Positions 19,679-28,724 are shown, counted from the first letter of the stretch. The stretch is 64,000 nt of DNA from DASXKD01 sp963734725 (GCA_963734725.1 CAVTIX010000015.1:1-64000); one strand, 5' to 3'. Notes: a model not told the origin generated them from the sequence alone. Made by a program: numbers and translations.

Positions 19679-19721
19679 GCCTCACGGCAAGTTACGCGCA
19701 GAACTTATGGATACGCGCTTA
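19679..19721 (-). repeat. Right terminal inverted repeat of the IS630-type transposon
   Basis: Inverted counterpart of 17220-17262 (42 of 43 identical), ending in the TA target dinucleotide. Confidence 0.9.
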
Positions 19722-19870
19722 GAACGTCGCGGTGCGCGCAACGTCGATCGCCTATGGCATCCGGCGGAGCCTAGGGAACTAAAACCCAACGACGCGCAAC
19801 CCTCGTGGCCGCAGCACTGACAGCAGCATGCCAGGTGGACGTTGGCTGTCACAGTGGGTGAGCGTCGCCG
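19720..19870. repeat. Dispersed repeat A, right part
   Basis: Continues the repeat interrupted by the transposon. Blocks shared with 30356-30510 in order: GGTGCGCG at 19731, CTATGGCATC, AAACCCAAC / AAGCCCAAC, TGCCAGG and TGTCACAGTGGGTGA / TGTCACAGTAGGTGA. No coding capacity recognised. Confidence 0.65.
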
Positions 19871-20014
19871 GGTGCCGCCGCCCTTGGGAGATCGCGCCCT
19901 GCCGAGTATGCGCTGTTTGTCGAGGGTGAATTCGCCGCGGCTGACCGGCACAGAACCGTCAGTTCTGGCGCTGCCTGCAGCCCGCATCTGTTTCGCGCTG
20001 GTCCAAGACGTAGC

Positions 20015-21217
20015 CTAGATCGCCGTCGATGGTGCAGACCGGGCACTTCCAGCGCGATGTGGGTGATCCCGGACCTGGCGGCAGGATTTGGGGGCGGGCG
20101 CGCCGGCCAGTTCGGCGGTGGGCGCGCCGACGTGCGCGCGGATTTCGCTGGGGGTCTTTCCGGCTAGTCCCATGCGTTCGAGGGTGAGCCCTTCGCGTGG
20201 GTAGTCGATGCCGTTGATCACCCCGGCCAGGTGGGTCAGGGCGCTGATGGTGGGCGCCGGGCTGCCGGCTGCCGCGGCGAGGTGCATCCAGGGGACCAGT
20301 CCCCAGCCGACGTCTTCGTGCAGGTAGCGGTGATCGAGCTGGGGGGGCGACTGGATCGGCTGGATCAGGTCGCTGTGCTGGATGGCGTGGTACGCGCCGC
20401 CCGCGTGCGCCCGTTCACCGGTGGTGAACCCGAGCTGGTGGAACAGCTCGGTAAAGGGGACGGCCCGGACACCCAGCCTGCGGGCCAGCGCCAGCCGCTC
20501 GTGGTCGATCGCGTCCATCACCTGGGCGACCGCGCGCCCGCTGCCCTCGGCGTAGAAGCCGAACTTCCCTGCGGTGGCCTCGATCCAGCCCGCGTTGCAC
20601 ACCATCCCGGGTGGGTGCAAGATCGCGTTGAGGTTCGCCAGGTCGGCTTCCAGCACGCTTTGTGCCCGGCCGAACAGGCCCGGCAGCAGCGCGTCCAGCC
20701 GCTGGTGGCAGGCCTGCAAATGGCTGGCCGGGAGCGCGGCGACCGACGCCCGGCCCCGCAGGAATACCCGGACCGTGGCTGGGCCGGTCAGCCGGCTGAT
20801 GTGCGAGGCGGTGGTCAGCTGGCATATCGTGCGCTCACCCCGGCCAGCGCGCGCCAGCTCGGCTGCGAGGTACAGCGCGCCGCCACTGTGGCCTGGGTTC
20901 AGCCAGATCAGCTGCTCATCGGTCGTCGCCTGGGCAAGCGCGGCCGCATAGGCCGGCAACGACGCCGTCGGGACGGTGACGGCCACCACCTCGGCGCCAT
21001 CGACGGCCTCCGCCAGCGATCCGGTCACCATGGCGGGCGCCGCGAACCCTTCGATCTCGCCGGTCACGGTGATGCCACCGGCATCCCGGATCGCGGCGAG
21101 CCGCCCGGGTGAGCGGTTGAACAGGCGGACCTCGACGCCCCGCAGGGCCAGATCGGCGGCCAGCGCACAGCCGACGTTACCCGCGCCGATCACCGCAACC
21201 GGGGAAGAAGCACTCAT
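20015..21217 (-). CDS. NAD(P)-dependent opine (nopaline/octopine) dehydrogenase-like protein
   Basis: The protein begins MSASSPVAVIGAGNVGCALA, a Rossmann GxGNxG dinucleotide-binding motif at residues 8-20, continues with RLFNRSPGRLAAIRDAGGI and VVAVTVPTASLPAYAAAL, and contains the C-terminal catalytic domain of the octopine/nopaline dehydrogenase family (NLNAILHPPGMVCNAGWIEA, HERLALARRLGV, ISALTHLAGVINGIDY). Such enzymes reductively join an amino acid to an alpha-keto acid, or act on related metallophore or opine substrates. The start at 21217 is preferred over upstream codons because it precedes the Rossmann motif closely. The gene is divergent from a TetR regulator across about 110 bases, suggesting control by it. 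Confidence 0.8.
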   Translation of the reverse strand: MSASSPVAVIGAGNVGCALAADLALRGVEVRLFNRSPGRLAAIRDAGGITVTGEIEGFAAPAMVTGSLAEAVDGAEVVAVTVPTASLPAYAAALAQATTDEQLIWLNPGHSGGALYLAAELARAGRGERTICQLTTASHISRLTGPATVRVFLRGRASVAALPASHLQACHQRLDALLPGLFGRAQSVLEADLANLNAILHPPGMVCNAGWIEATAGKFGFYAEGSGRAVAQVMDAIDHERLALARRLGVRAVPFTELFHQLGFTTGERAHAGGAYHAIQHSDLIQPIQSPPQLDHRYLHEDVGWGLVPWMHLAAAAGSPAPTISALTHLAGVINGIDYPREGLTLERMGLAGKTPSEIRAHVGAPTAELAGAPAPKSCRQVRDHPHRAGSARSAPSTAI

Positions 21218-21328
21218 CGTGCCGCCCGCGGATCGCGCCGGGCCCTCGATCGTCATCATCGGCCCCCTCCCGCTACGATGTCCCTGTAGGATAGTAAATC
21301 TCTACTGGATAGAGTGAGACTATACCCA
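21218..21328. promoter_or_regulatory. Divergent promoter/operator region between dehydrogenase and TetR genes
   Basis: An AT-richer patch around 21280-21325 contains repeated GGATAG units (GTAGGATAGTA and CTACTGGATAGAG) and an inverted TAGTA ... TACT arrangement, plausible as a TetR-type operator serving both directions. Exact promoters cannot be fixed by eye. Confidence 0.45.
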
Positions 21329-21967
21329 ATGACCGCTGAAGTCAGCCCCCGGCGCCACAATTCGCCGCTCCGCCAGGCCCAGGCGGCCGCCACCCGGCTC
21401 CGCATCATCGAAGCCGCCCACGCCGAATTCGAAGCACGCGGCTATGAGGGAACCCGGATCGAGGACGTCGCCGCCCGGGCCGGCGTCGCGGTGCCGACCG
21501 TCTACAAGACCTTCACCAACAAGCGCAACCTGCTCACCGCCGCCGTCGCCACCGCCATGACCGGCGGCCCGGACGGACCCGTCGACCGGCAGGCCTGGTT
21601 GCAAGAACAGCTCGACGCGCCCACCGCCGAGCAGCAGCTCCAGCTGATCGCCCGCAACGCCAGGCGCCTCAACGACCGGGCCGCCCACCTGCTCGAGCTC
21701 GTGCGCGCCACCGCCGCCCGCGACGGCGAGATCGCCACCCTGTGGCAGGACATCAACAACGAGCGGCTCGCCCGCTCCCGCACCAGCGCCCAACGGCTCG
21801 CGGCCAAGGCCACCCTGCGCACCAGCGTGCCCGACGCCGCCCACACCCTGTGGGCACTGACCGTACCCGAGCTCTACGTCCTCCACGTCAAAGAGTCGGG
21901 CCGCCGCCCAGAGGCCTACCAGCGCTGGCTGGCCGACGTGCTCATCGCCGCGCTGCTCGCACACTGA
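21329..21967 (+). CDS. TetR/AcrR-family transcriptional regulator
   Basis: An ATG at 21329 (an in-frame GTG at 21314 is an alternative) gives about 212 residues. Residues 20-65 form the TetR helix-turn-helix: TRLRIIEAAHAEFEARGYEG, TRIEDVAARAGVAVPTVYKT, FTNKRNLL. The C-terminal ligand domain is divergent (LLELVRATAARDGEIATLWQ, VPELYVLHVKESGRRPEAYQ). It faces away from the dehydrogenase gene and is probably its local repressor. Confidence 0.85.
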   Translation: MTAEVSPRRHNSPLRQAQAAATRLRIIEAAHAEFEARGYEGTRIEDVAARAGVAVPTVYKTFTNKRNLLTAAVATAMTGGPDGPVDRQAWLQEQLDAPTAEQQLQLIARNARRLNDRAAHLLELVRATAARDGEIATLWQDINNERLARSRTSAQRLAAKATLRTSVPDAAHTLWALTVPELYVLHVKESGRRPEAYQRWLADVLIAALLAH

Positions 21968-22110
21968 GGCCGCGACAGGCCACGGCGAGCGCGTGCCGCT
22001 CCCGGGCTCGGTGATCACCACGCCGGCCGTCGTCAGCGGATTCGTCTACGTGGCTCGACCGGCGACAACCCCTACGCCTACAGCCTGCCCTAGCCGCACT
22101 CACCAACTCA

Positions 22111-22130
22111 CTGCCCGGCTCTTCGGGCAG
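22111..22130 (+). terminator. Hairpin, possible terminator of the tetR transcript
   Basis: A seven-base-pair perfect stem CTGCCCG/CGGGCAG with loop GCTCTT, about 145 bases after the tetR stop. No U-tract follows. Confidence 0.35.
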
Positions 22131-22586
22131 GGCCAGCCGTTGGGAGCCGATCGACCGCGTGACGCCCCGCAGATAAACCGTCCGGGAGCGGCGTTGCTGG
22201 ACGTCCCGGGATCCAAGCCGCCGCGCCGAACGGCGGGTCTTGGCGCGGCTGACGTCGGCGTGTCGGCCATGTCCTGCGATCGGCGGCCGCCGGGATCAGG
22301 CTCCGGTCAAGGTCACCTCTACCCGGGGACAGCTTCCTTTGCCTGTGGAGTGCTTGTCTTCCACGGGCCGATGCGTGCCTGGTCGGGGCTGGCCGGCCGT
22401 AGGGCTGGGGCTTGAGGGGGTGGACTGGCGCTGGTGGGGGTAGGCAAGCGGTGACAGCTGTTGTCGAGCCAGCCGCGGTCCCTGGGGCTGGCTTCTGCCT
22501 GCCTTCGAGCCCGCTCCGGAGGATTCAGGATTGCGTCACCCCAGGAAACCGCTCCTCAGCCCGCCTGTGTCCGCACGCAAGAGACA
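22131..22586. other. Gap with no recognisable gene
   Basis: No frame resembles a known protein family and no RNA motif was recognised. Confidence 0.4.
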
Positions 22587-22766
22587 GTGCGCCGGGCAAG
22601 GCTTCACCTGACTGAGGCAAGCAACATGCTCGACTCTGCGGCCACCGCGATAACGCGGGCCTCGGAGCTGGCGCGCGAGCGTGACAGCGTACGTGATGAG
22701 CTAGCCGAAGACATCGCCGCGTTGCGCGGCTCCGCACGCATGCTTGTGGACGTGCTCAGCGAGTGA
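22587..22766 (+). CDS. Small coiled-coil hypothetical protein
   Basis: A GTG at 22587 gives 59 residues: VRRARLHLTEASNMLDSAAT, AITRASELARERDSVRDELA and EDIAALRGSARMLVDVLSE. Regular heptads and balanced charges indicate an amphipathic, probably coiled-coil peptide rather than random GC-rich translation. Family unknown; start uncertain (an ATG lies 39 bases downstream). Confidence 0.4.
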   Translation: MRRARLHLTEASNMLDSAATAITRASELARERDSVRDELAEDIAALRGSARMLVDVLSE

Positions 22767-22983
22767 AGGGCGGCCACGGGCCCGCCGGCGTTGATCGTCG
22801 ACAGTGCCGGGGACGGCTGGGACCTGCTGGCCCCGCGCTGGCCCGGCGGCCGGTCGCGCCCGTGGCTGGGCCGGGTGGTGGCGTGTTCCAGCCGTTGCGG
22901 CCGGCGGCCAGCGCCGCGAGCAGGTGTGGCCATCGCGCCCGGTCCTGGCTGCCCCACAAGCCCGGGAACCACGCCGACAGTGC

Positions 22984-23300
22984 TGACCACACGGCGCTGA
23001 TCCGGCCCGCCCGCGCGTGACCGGTACGTCGGCCGCGGCCGCGGGCCGCTGCGTGCTCGTGCGGCACCACGGGACAGGCGGGCCACAAGCTCGGGTTGCG
23101 CTGCTGGCAGTGCGGGCACACCAGGCGGCCGACGGCATCGTGCCGCCACCCGGCGGCGAGCGCCCGGGCGCGGATGTCGGCCTCGCCGAGCGCTGCCGGG
23201 TCCTCATACCGCGAGATGCAGGCGGCCATCTCACACCAGGCGGCGGGCCTTCTGATCCGGTCGCCCAAAACAGCCCGCTCGGTGATGGCAACCGGCCCGG
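22984..23300 (-). CDS. Hypothetical protein with CPHC zinc-ribbon-like motif, ends uncertain
   Basis: On the minus strand the stretch AAWCEMAACISRYEDPAALG, EADIRARALAAGWRHDAVGR and LVCPHCQQRNPSLWPACPVV reads as a conserved small actinobacterial protein in which a WC...C pair and a CPHC pair could bind zinc. It resembles proteins found in integrative elements of this phylum. The surrounding frame (22756-23385) is low complexity on both sides, so only the core is supported. No function is known. Confidence 0.4.
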
Positions 23301-23939
23301 CGAGCGGGTCAGCGCGCACCCGCCCACCGGCCAGCCCCCGGCTGAGAAATGCACGGGGCCCGCGCGCCGGCCAGCCGGCCCGCACGCGGACGGGGAACCC
23401 AGTCTTGCCGCTCCACCGCCCGGGCGTGCCGGGGGATCGCTTTCGCGGTCACGCCAGCCTCCTCGCATGATCCCCCGCGCGGCCACGCGGCACCTTGCAA
23501 GGATGAGCCCCCGGCCACGCCGAACGGGGCCCGAGATCCCGCAGCCGACCGGACCCCCTCCTGGTGCGGAACGCGGCCCACCGGTGATCTGTTACAGCCG
23601 GCCCGCCGCACCACAGGCCCGGGGCACAACTTGCGGCAGACCGTGACTCACCAGCACCGCACCCGGCCATCGGCGCCCACGCCGATCGTCCCGTTATGCG
23701 CCGCCACGACCGCGGGCAGCCCGCGCCCGATGTCCGCGCCTATCGGCGGATCAAGCGCGGCCGTGGCGCGGCGGTCAGTCACATTCGGTCGGCAAGGAGC
23801 CCCGTCCAGGGTTCCCAGCCGGACTCCCGTCATGACCGCCAGCCCTTGTTGGAGGCGGCCATCACTGCGCCGGGCGGTATCTGGCCACCGGCCGCCGGTG
23901 TGGCTGGCCCGCGCGGCCGGGCCGGAGGGAACTGCCGGC
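23301..23939. other. Gap with no recognisable gene
   Basis: GC-rich sequence without convincing coding or RNA signals. Confidence 0.4.
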
Positions 23940-24464
23940 TCAGCCCCCGGTCGCTGCGAACCAGCCGACGTTCGGCGCGCCAAACACGAACACAATGGGG
24001 GCGATGCAGGGGTGGGGCAGGCTCACCGTGGCGTTGATGTCGGAGTTCCCGGCGGTGCTGGCGGGGAACGGGGCGGTGCTGACGTTGGTGACGGTGGCCG
24101 CCCCGGTGGCGCTGATGGTCTGGCAGCTGACGATGGCCTCGAAGCCGGGGATGGGGTTGGTGCCCTGCAGCGCGGGCGGAACCGGGGCCTGGTCGGCCAG
24201 GACCAGGCCACGCACATGCACCAGAAGATGACCGTCGCTCTTGAGGGCGCCGTTCCCGGCGGTGATGATCCACGGCAGCCCGCCACCGGGCACCGTGCGG
24301 ATCGGGTTAGCGGCGCCGACGTAGGGCCCGGTGACCGGCGTCATCGAGGTGAACTTGAGAATCGTGCCGGGGTCGGCGCCTGCCGGGGCGGATGCCCCCA
24401 GCACTGGCACCAAGCTAACCAGGGCCACGCCCAGCGCGCCCAGCAGCCACCTGATCTTGCTCAT
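23940..24464 (-). CDS. Secreted protein of unknown function
   Basis: ATG at 24464 with an upstream AGGGAGG sequence. Residues 1-31 are a Sec signal peptide (MSKIRWLLGALGVALVSLVP then VLGASAPAGA, cleavage after an AxA-like site). The mature 143 residues are Thr/Ser/Ala/Gly-rich, contain a cysteine pair (IVSCQTIS and LPHPCIAP, likely disulphide-bonded) and appear beta-rich (GLPWIITAGNGALKSDGHLL, VHVRGLVLADQ). No catalytic motif. Complete and free-standing; probably exported to the envelope or medium. Confidence 0.7.
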   Translation of the reverse strand: MSKIRWLLGALGVALVSLVPVLGASAPAGADPGTILKFTSMTPVTGPYVGAANPIRTVPGGGLPWIITAGNGALKSDGHLLVHVRGLVLADQAPVPPALQGTNPIPGFEAIVSCQTISATGAATVTNVSTAPFPASTAGNSDINATVSLPHPCIAPIVFVFGAPNVGWFAATGG

Positions 24465-24690
24465 CTTCTGCCTCCCTGTTGCGGAACCTAGGCAGCGCTC
24501 CGCGGGCCCTGACGGGCCGCGCATCTCCCCTTTCACACGTCCCGGCGCCGGGCCCGGTTCAGAGTGTCCAGCGTGTGGGTGCCGAGATTCCTGTCACTAG
24601 CGTTGATCTGGTGTTACGCCGTCGCACGAGACCGTCAAGTTAGGGGATCTGGCTGCGCGAGCGCCTCATGGTCAGGCACCGTCAGTACCC

Positions 24691-25048
24691 GTGACGCTAC
24701 GATTCGCTTATCTCGCGGCGCTCCGCGCGCCCGGCTGGCTTGCCTTGCTCGCCCCGGTCCGATCGGGCCAAAGACGCTGAGATCCTCGTCCTGCGCCATC
24801 AGGTCGCCGTGCCTTGGCCGGATGCTGATCACCGGCGAACGGCACCTGCATCTGGTCCTCGGCGAGCACGCCGATCACTACAACACCCACCGGCCGCACC
24901 GGACGCTGCACCAGAACCCGCCCGCTGGACGCCAGGATCCGCCCGCAGCGGGCACAAGTATCCGGGTTCTGCGGCGGGACGGCTCGGCGGCCTGATCCAC
25001 GAATATGCCCAGGTCGCATGAGGTGACACAGTTTTCGGCACCCACAGG
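24691..25048 (+). mobile_element. Internally deleted rve-type insertion sequence
   Basis: The 5' end of an integrase-type transposase (VTLRFAYLAALRAPGWLALL, then in another frame SDRAKDAEILVLRHQVAVP) is followed almost directly by its 3' end (LVLGEHADHYNTHRPHRTLH then QNPPAGRQDPP, and in another frame GGLIHEYAQVA with stop at 25019). The whole DDE core is missing. After the stop comes GTTTTCGGCACCCACAGG, the same right end as the larger IS at 31618-32805 (GTTATCGGCACCCACAGG), so the two belong to one IS group. Non-autonomous relic. Confidence 0.7.
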
Positions 25049-25376
25049 TGCGGCCAGGAGGCAGCGCTGCCGCGTGCGCCTCCAACACGGTGATCTGTCA
25101 TTTTCCTCAGCGACCGGGCGTGGTGGGCGCGGTGAGCTGGCCGCAGCTGGCCATGTAGGCGAGAATCTAGCTGTCACGCAGTGTAATCACCGGTAGGCGG
25201 CCGCCTACGGTGTGGTACCGGCCGCGGTGTGAGCGGTGACGGTGACCGCCGACGAAGGCCGCTGGCGGCTGGTACTGGTCTGCGCCGGAAGAGGGTCCGG
25301 TTGTGCCGCTGGCTGGCGTGTGCCGCCTTTGGTGGGCCTCAGCTCGGCGGCCATCCGCACGCCCAGGAGGTCACGG
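25049..25376. other. Gap with no recognisable gene
   Basis: Region downstream of the S1 protease. A GCGGCCGCCTACC/GGTAGGCGGCCGC-like inverted repeat around 25192-25212 (GGTAGGCGGCCGCCTACGG) could act as a strong hairpin terminator region; otherwise nothing is recognised. Confidence 0.4.
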
Positions 25377-26195
25377 TTACGGAAGTGTGACGAACTTGCT
25401 GAGGAACGCCCGGGCGGATGGTGTGTCAAGCCGGTAGTTGAAGCCGTTCGCCACGCAGGCCTGGTCGGCCTTCAGCGAGACGACTGCGGCGAGCACGTCG
25501 CGGCCGCCGGTGTTGAGGAAGACCGGGCTGCCCGAGTCGTAGATGCAGTTTCCGCCCTGGCCGGTCGCGTGGGTGTTCAGCAGGAGCAGCAGCACCGTGT
25601 TTCGCAGCGCCATGAACGGCGGCGTGGCGAACCTGCGCATAAAGTCCAAGATGAGAACGGGCTTGCCGCCGCCGTGCGCGATGCCGATCGCTCCGTAGCC
25701 GACGTTGGTGAACGGCTGACCGCGCAGGGATCCTTTGGCTGCTAGCTGGTCGAGCAGGCCAGCCGCCGGCAGGACTGCCGGGGCCGCCGGAGCGGGGCGT
25801 CCGAGGGTGATCACGGCAAGGTCATGGAAGTCGCCCTGGTCGTGCCCGAAGGCAGGGTCCACCTCCGTCTTCATGGCTGGGATGACCGGCCTGCTGGGGT
25901 CAAACGTCCGCGGGTCGAAGGTCACCCCGATCGTTTCGCCGCCGGACTGTTGCAGGATGGCGATGCAGTGCGCGGCGGTCAAGAAGCTCCTGGGGGCGAT
26001 CAAGGTGCCCGTGCAGAATGGCTCCGGGCCGGATCCAAAGTTCACGACCATCAGGCCCACGTTCGGGTGCTGGTTGCCGTCCGGTTGCCCGCCGGTGATC
26101 GCCTGCGCCGGGCCGGCCGCAACCAGCGAGGCTGCGAGCACTGCGGCCACCAGCAGGATCGAACGCCGCAGGGCACCTGTCACCTGTCGTTTCAT
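25377..26195 (-). CDS. Secreted trypsin-like serine protease (family S1)
   Basis: Start chosen at ATG 26195, giving 272 residues that begin with a signal peptide (MKRQVTGALRRSILLVAAVL, AASLVAAGPAQA, residues 1-32) followed directly by ITGGQPDGNQHPNVGL, the usual start of the mature S1 domain. The triad is visible: TAAHC (His76), HDLAVITLG (Asp125) and CIYDSGSPVF (Ser221, with DSGSP in place of GDSGGP). Expected to be exported and to cleave proteins outside the cell; specificity unclear. The weak DSGSP pocket sequence is shared by several actinobacterial homologues. Complete; monocistronic. Confidence 0.85.
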   Translation of the reverse strand: MKRQVTGALRRSILLVAAVLAASLVAAGPAQAITGGQPDGNQHPNVGLMVVNFGSGPEPFCTGTLIAPRSFLTAAHCIAILQQSGGETIGVTFDPRTFDPSRPVIPAMKTEVDPAFGHDQGDFHDLAVITLGRPAPAAPAVLPAAGLLDQLAAKGSLRGQPFTNVGYGAIGIAHGGGKPVLILDFMRRFATPPFMALRNTVLLLLLNTHATGQGGNCIYDSGSPVFLNTGGRDVLAAVVSLKADQACVANGFNYRLDTPSARAFLSKFVTLP

Positions 26196-26475
26196 GTTCC
26201 CCCCTCCCGGTTCGCTGAATCCGCCCGCGTCTGCCCCCGTCGCGGCCAGTTCCGGCACCGCACGGCGCGACAGTCCACGTTAGGTAATCCAGTAGTAATA
26301 CGTTCGCGGTGGTGCCGAGCTGGAGTTGCTGAAGGCGTGCAGCCCTGCCCCGAGGGCTGCAGCTGAATCATGATCGGCGTGGTCAACTACTGGCTCAGGG
26401 TCGTCGCCACGTAATTCCCCTACATCTAAATGCCTGGCATCTGCATGACTGCTGTGTAGAAGCTGTGTAGATCGC

Positions 26476-26768
26476 ATGGAGATGTTCACTTGTCACGACC
26501 TGCAAGCCCAGCCGCTCTACCACCACAAGCGCGACTCGATCGAAGCCCACTTGACCATCGTGTTCGCCGACCTGGCCGTCAGCCGCTGGATCGTACAGGC
26601 AACCGGCTGGTCAATCAGGAAGTTCATCCGCACTGCCGCGCTACCGCACCATCGAGATTCAGGCCGGCCCTCGCATCATCACCGCCGCCGATCCCTATCC
26701 CACGACTCGGCCACGACCTCGACCGCATGCGCCGCAATGTGGGACCGCGCTGGTCCATCACCGCGTGA
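26476..26768 (+). pseudogene. IS1634/IS4-type transposase, C-terminal fragment
   Basis: Residues QAQPLYHHKRDSIEAHLTIV, FADLAVSRWIVQATGWSIRK and FIRTA, then in another frame RYRTIEIQAGPRIITAADP, match the conserved tail of IS1634-like transposases (YHRKRESIEAHLTIVFAALA-type motif containing the catalytic Glu). The rest of the gene is absent. It directly precedes a decapitated ScyD-like gene, so the element probably removed that gene's start. Confidence 0.65.
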
Positions 26769-26788
26769 CCTACATCGAACCTGGGCGT

Positions 26789-27110
26789 GTTCGAGCCCAC
26801 CGACGGCTCGGGTGATGAGCACGTGTGGCGGCTCACCGGGCAGCACACGCTGAAGGTCCGCGCGACCGGGGTGGAGAAGGTGCTCGGGCTCGCCTTCCGC
26901 GGCGGCCAGCTGTACGCGCTGGAGATGAGCACAACCGCAGGCGGCCCGACGCCAGGGACCGGAGCGATCGTCCAGGTCGGGCCGAACGGTCCCGCCAAGA
27001 CGATCGTGTCGGACCTGACGTTCCCGACCGGCATGACGGTCGGCCCCGATGGGGCGCTCTACGTCTCCAACCAGGGCTTCGGCTTTGGCGCCAGACAGGG
27101 CCAGGTCCGC
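26789..27110 (+). pseudogene. ScyD/ScyE-like beta-propeller protein, C-terminal fragment
   Basis: The frame reads VWRLTGQHTLKVRATGVEKV, LGLAFRGGQLYALEMSTTAG, TGAIVQVGPNGPAKTIVSDL and TFPTGMTVGPDGALYVSNQG, then FGFGARQGQV. These are blades of an NHL/SMP-30-like propeller of the exported ScyD/ScyE family. The N-terminal signal peptide and first blades are missing, replaced by the IS1634-type fragment. Not functional as read. Confidence 0.65.
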
Positions 27111-27411
27111 TCTCATCCGGCACCGGTCAGCAATACTCCCAGACGTCTGGTCCGCCGCCACCTGAGGACCGGGGACCTGGCCGCAACGTCAGCCCTGTCG
27201 GGTTCGCCGGGCTGGGAACGGAGCAGACTAGATCTCAGTGGTCACGGGTGGCCGCCAGCGCCGGCCAGTGCGACGCCAGCTCCGATAGCACGCTGGTCGA
27301 GCACTGGGCCGGGGGGCAGGTGGCGCACGATCCCCCCTCCCCCCGGCGCCGGGCCGCTTGTCCCGCCGACCAAGGGCGACACCGCGCCCCAGGCCGACCT
27401 AACCAGGAACG

Positions 27412-27569
27412 CTTGAACCGCGAGATCCGCCGCCGCACCGACGTCGTCGGCATCTTCCCCGACCGCGCGGCCCTGATCCGCCTCGTCGGTGCAGTCCCAG
27501 CCGAACAACACGACGAATGGACTTGAGATGCGCCGCTCCATTGGCCTCGACATCCTCGCCAAGAGCCGC
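27412..27569 (+). pseudogene. IS256 (Mutator)-type transposase, C-terminal fragment
   Basis: LNREIRRRTDVVGIFPDRAA, LIRLVGAVPAEQHDEWT and, after an in-frame stop and shift, SIGLDILAKSRV match the conserved C-terminus of IS256-family transposases. Only this tail is left; it abuts a band-7 gene fragment on the opposite strand. Confidence 0.65.
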
Positions 27570-27773
27570 GTCCACCCGCATCGTGACATTGTCGCGGGTG
27601 ATGGTCTCCTGGCCGGGCACCGCCGCCACCGTGATCTGCATGTTGACCTTGCGCAGCCGGTCGGTGAACGGGTTAACCCAGGTCAGCCCCGGTTCCCGGA
27701 GGCCGGGCAGCGCGCGGCCCCAGCGGAAGACAACGCCCCGCTCATACTGGCGGATGATCTTGAACCCGAACAT
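27570..27773 (-). pseudogene. Band 7/SPFH (stomatin-like, slipin) protein, N-terminal fragment
   Basis: ATG at 27773 begins MFGFKIIRQYERGVVFRWGR, ALPGLREPGLTWVNPFTDRL, RKVNMQITVAAVPGQETITR and DNVTMRVDA, the start of the SPFH domain of slipin-type membrane scaffold proteins. Homology ends abruptly at about 27570, where sequence of the IS256 tail on the other strand begins. The remaining three quarters of the gene are gone. Confidence 0.7.
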
Positions 27774-28724
27774 CCGGCCATCCCATCCCCGCCGGGCTTG
27801 GCCCGGCGAGCTACCAGGACCCGGGACGGCGCCTGCGCGGCTACCGGCGCCGGAATGCCTCCGGCCCAATTCATCATCACACACGAAACCGGCGCCTCCG
27901 CCGCACCCCGCTGCGCCGGTTGCCTGATCACCTGACGGGTTGGTGCTAACCCCGCCCGGCGGCGCTAGCCCATGCCAAACCGCCGCAATCAGGAGCACTC
28001 CCACGGCGGCCCCCGAGCGCGCCCACCGGGCGACGGGGCCCCAGTACGAAAGCCTCGGCGTGCGCCCTGACACCGATGACCGATCACCGAGCGCGGCCGC
28101 TCCTTCGGCTAGTCTCCGGACGGTTGCCGGTCTGCGTAGCGCCCGGCGCGCCGCGAGTTGCGGCGGCTTCGGCGGCCCGGCGGCGCTACGCTGGCGTCAT
28201 GATCAGGCCATCTGGCGATGGCCATCGTCTCACCGCGCACATAGAGCCCGGCGGCCCATGCGTAGCCGTAGCCGAGCGGCAGCCGGATGGCCGCTGGCTG
28301 GTTCACGGCCGCGCGATGGGCCCCCGAGCACGCCGGCGTCGCGCTGGAGGCAGCCGTGACGGTCGCGGCGGCCAGCCAGCGCCCGCACGGTACCGCGCCC
28401 GGGCCGGCCGGGGTCCCTCACACAAAGGCCAGCGCCATCACCGCCGAGATCGTCCAGTAGCTCACTGTCCCGGGCGTGCCCTCGCCGGGGGAACGCAGCG
28501 CGGCTCTTGGGGCAAGCCCGCGGAACCATCCACCGGCCAGCGGGCCGGGTGTGCCGGTCCGGGAACCCACCGCCGCGCGGGGCCACCCGCGGCAGTGTCC
28601 AGGGCGCCATCACTTCGGTGGAACGGTCAGGCCACCGGCAGCCCGGTGGCGGGCGTGACCGTCCCCGCGGTCAGCCCGCGCCCGCACGGCGCTTCCTTCG
28701 CCAGGGCTGACGCGCTGCTGGCTG
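27774..28724. other. Long gap, no confident gene
   Basis: The only protein-like stretch is a plus-strand frame from ATG 28199 (RLTAHIEPGGPCVAVAERQP then DGRWLVHGRAM) that degrades into low-complexity sequence after about 45 codons. It could be a broken small gene; nothing else is recognised. Confidence 0.35.

Larger units (their letters stand above)
17222..19719. mobile_element. IS630-type transposon carrying an ECF sigma factor/membrane-protein cargo
   Basis: Near-perfect inverted repeats bound this 2.5 kb unit: 17220-17262 and 19679-19721 match at 42 of 43 positions in inverted orientation, and similarity continues imperfectly about 20 bases further inward. TA dinucleotides sit at both outer edges (17220-17221 and 19720-19721), the target duplication expected for IS630/Tc1-mariner elements. 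Inside are a transposase gene reading right, then a two-gene cargo reading left (ECF sigma factor and a single-pass membrane protein), packed tail to tail. Removing it restores a repeat that matches the copy at 30.3 kb with exact spacing. Confidence 0.85.

Noticed and set aside
22604..23486. Long overlapping frames on both strands around 23 kb
   Set aside because: Apart from the CPHC core at 22984-23300 these are low-complexity GC-rich translations.
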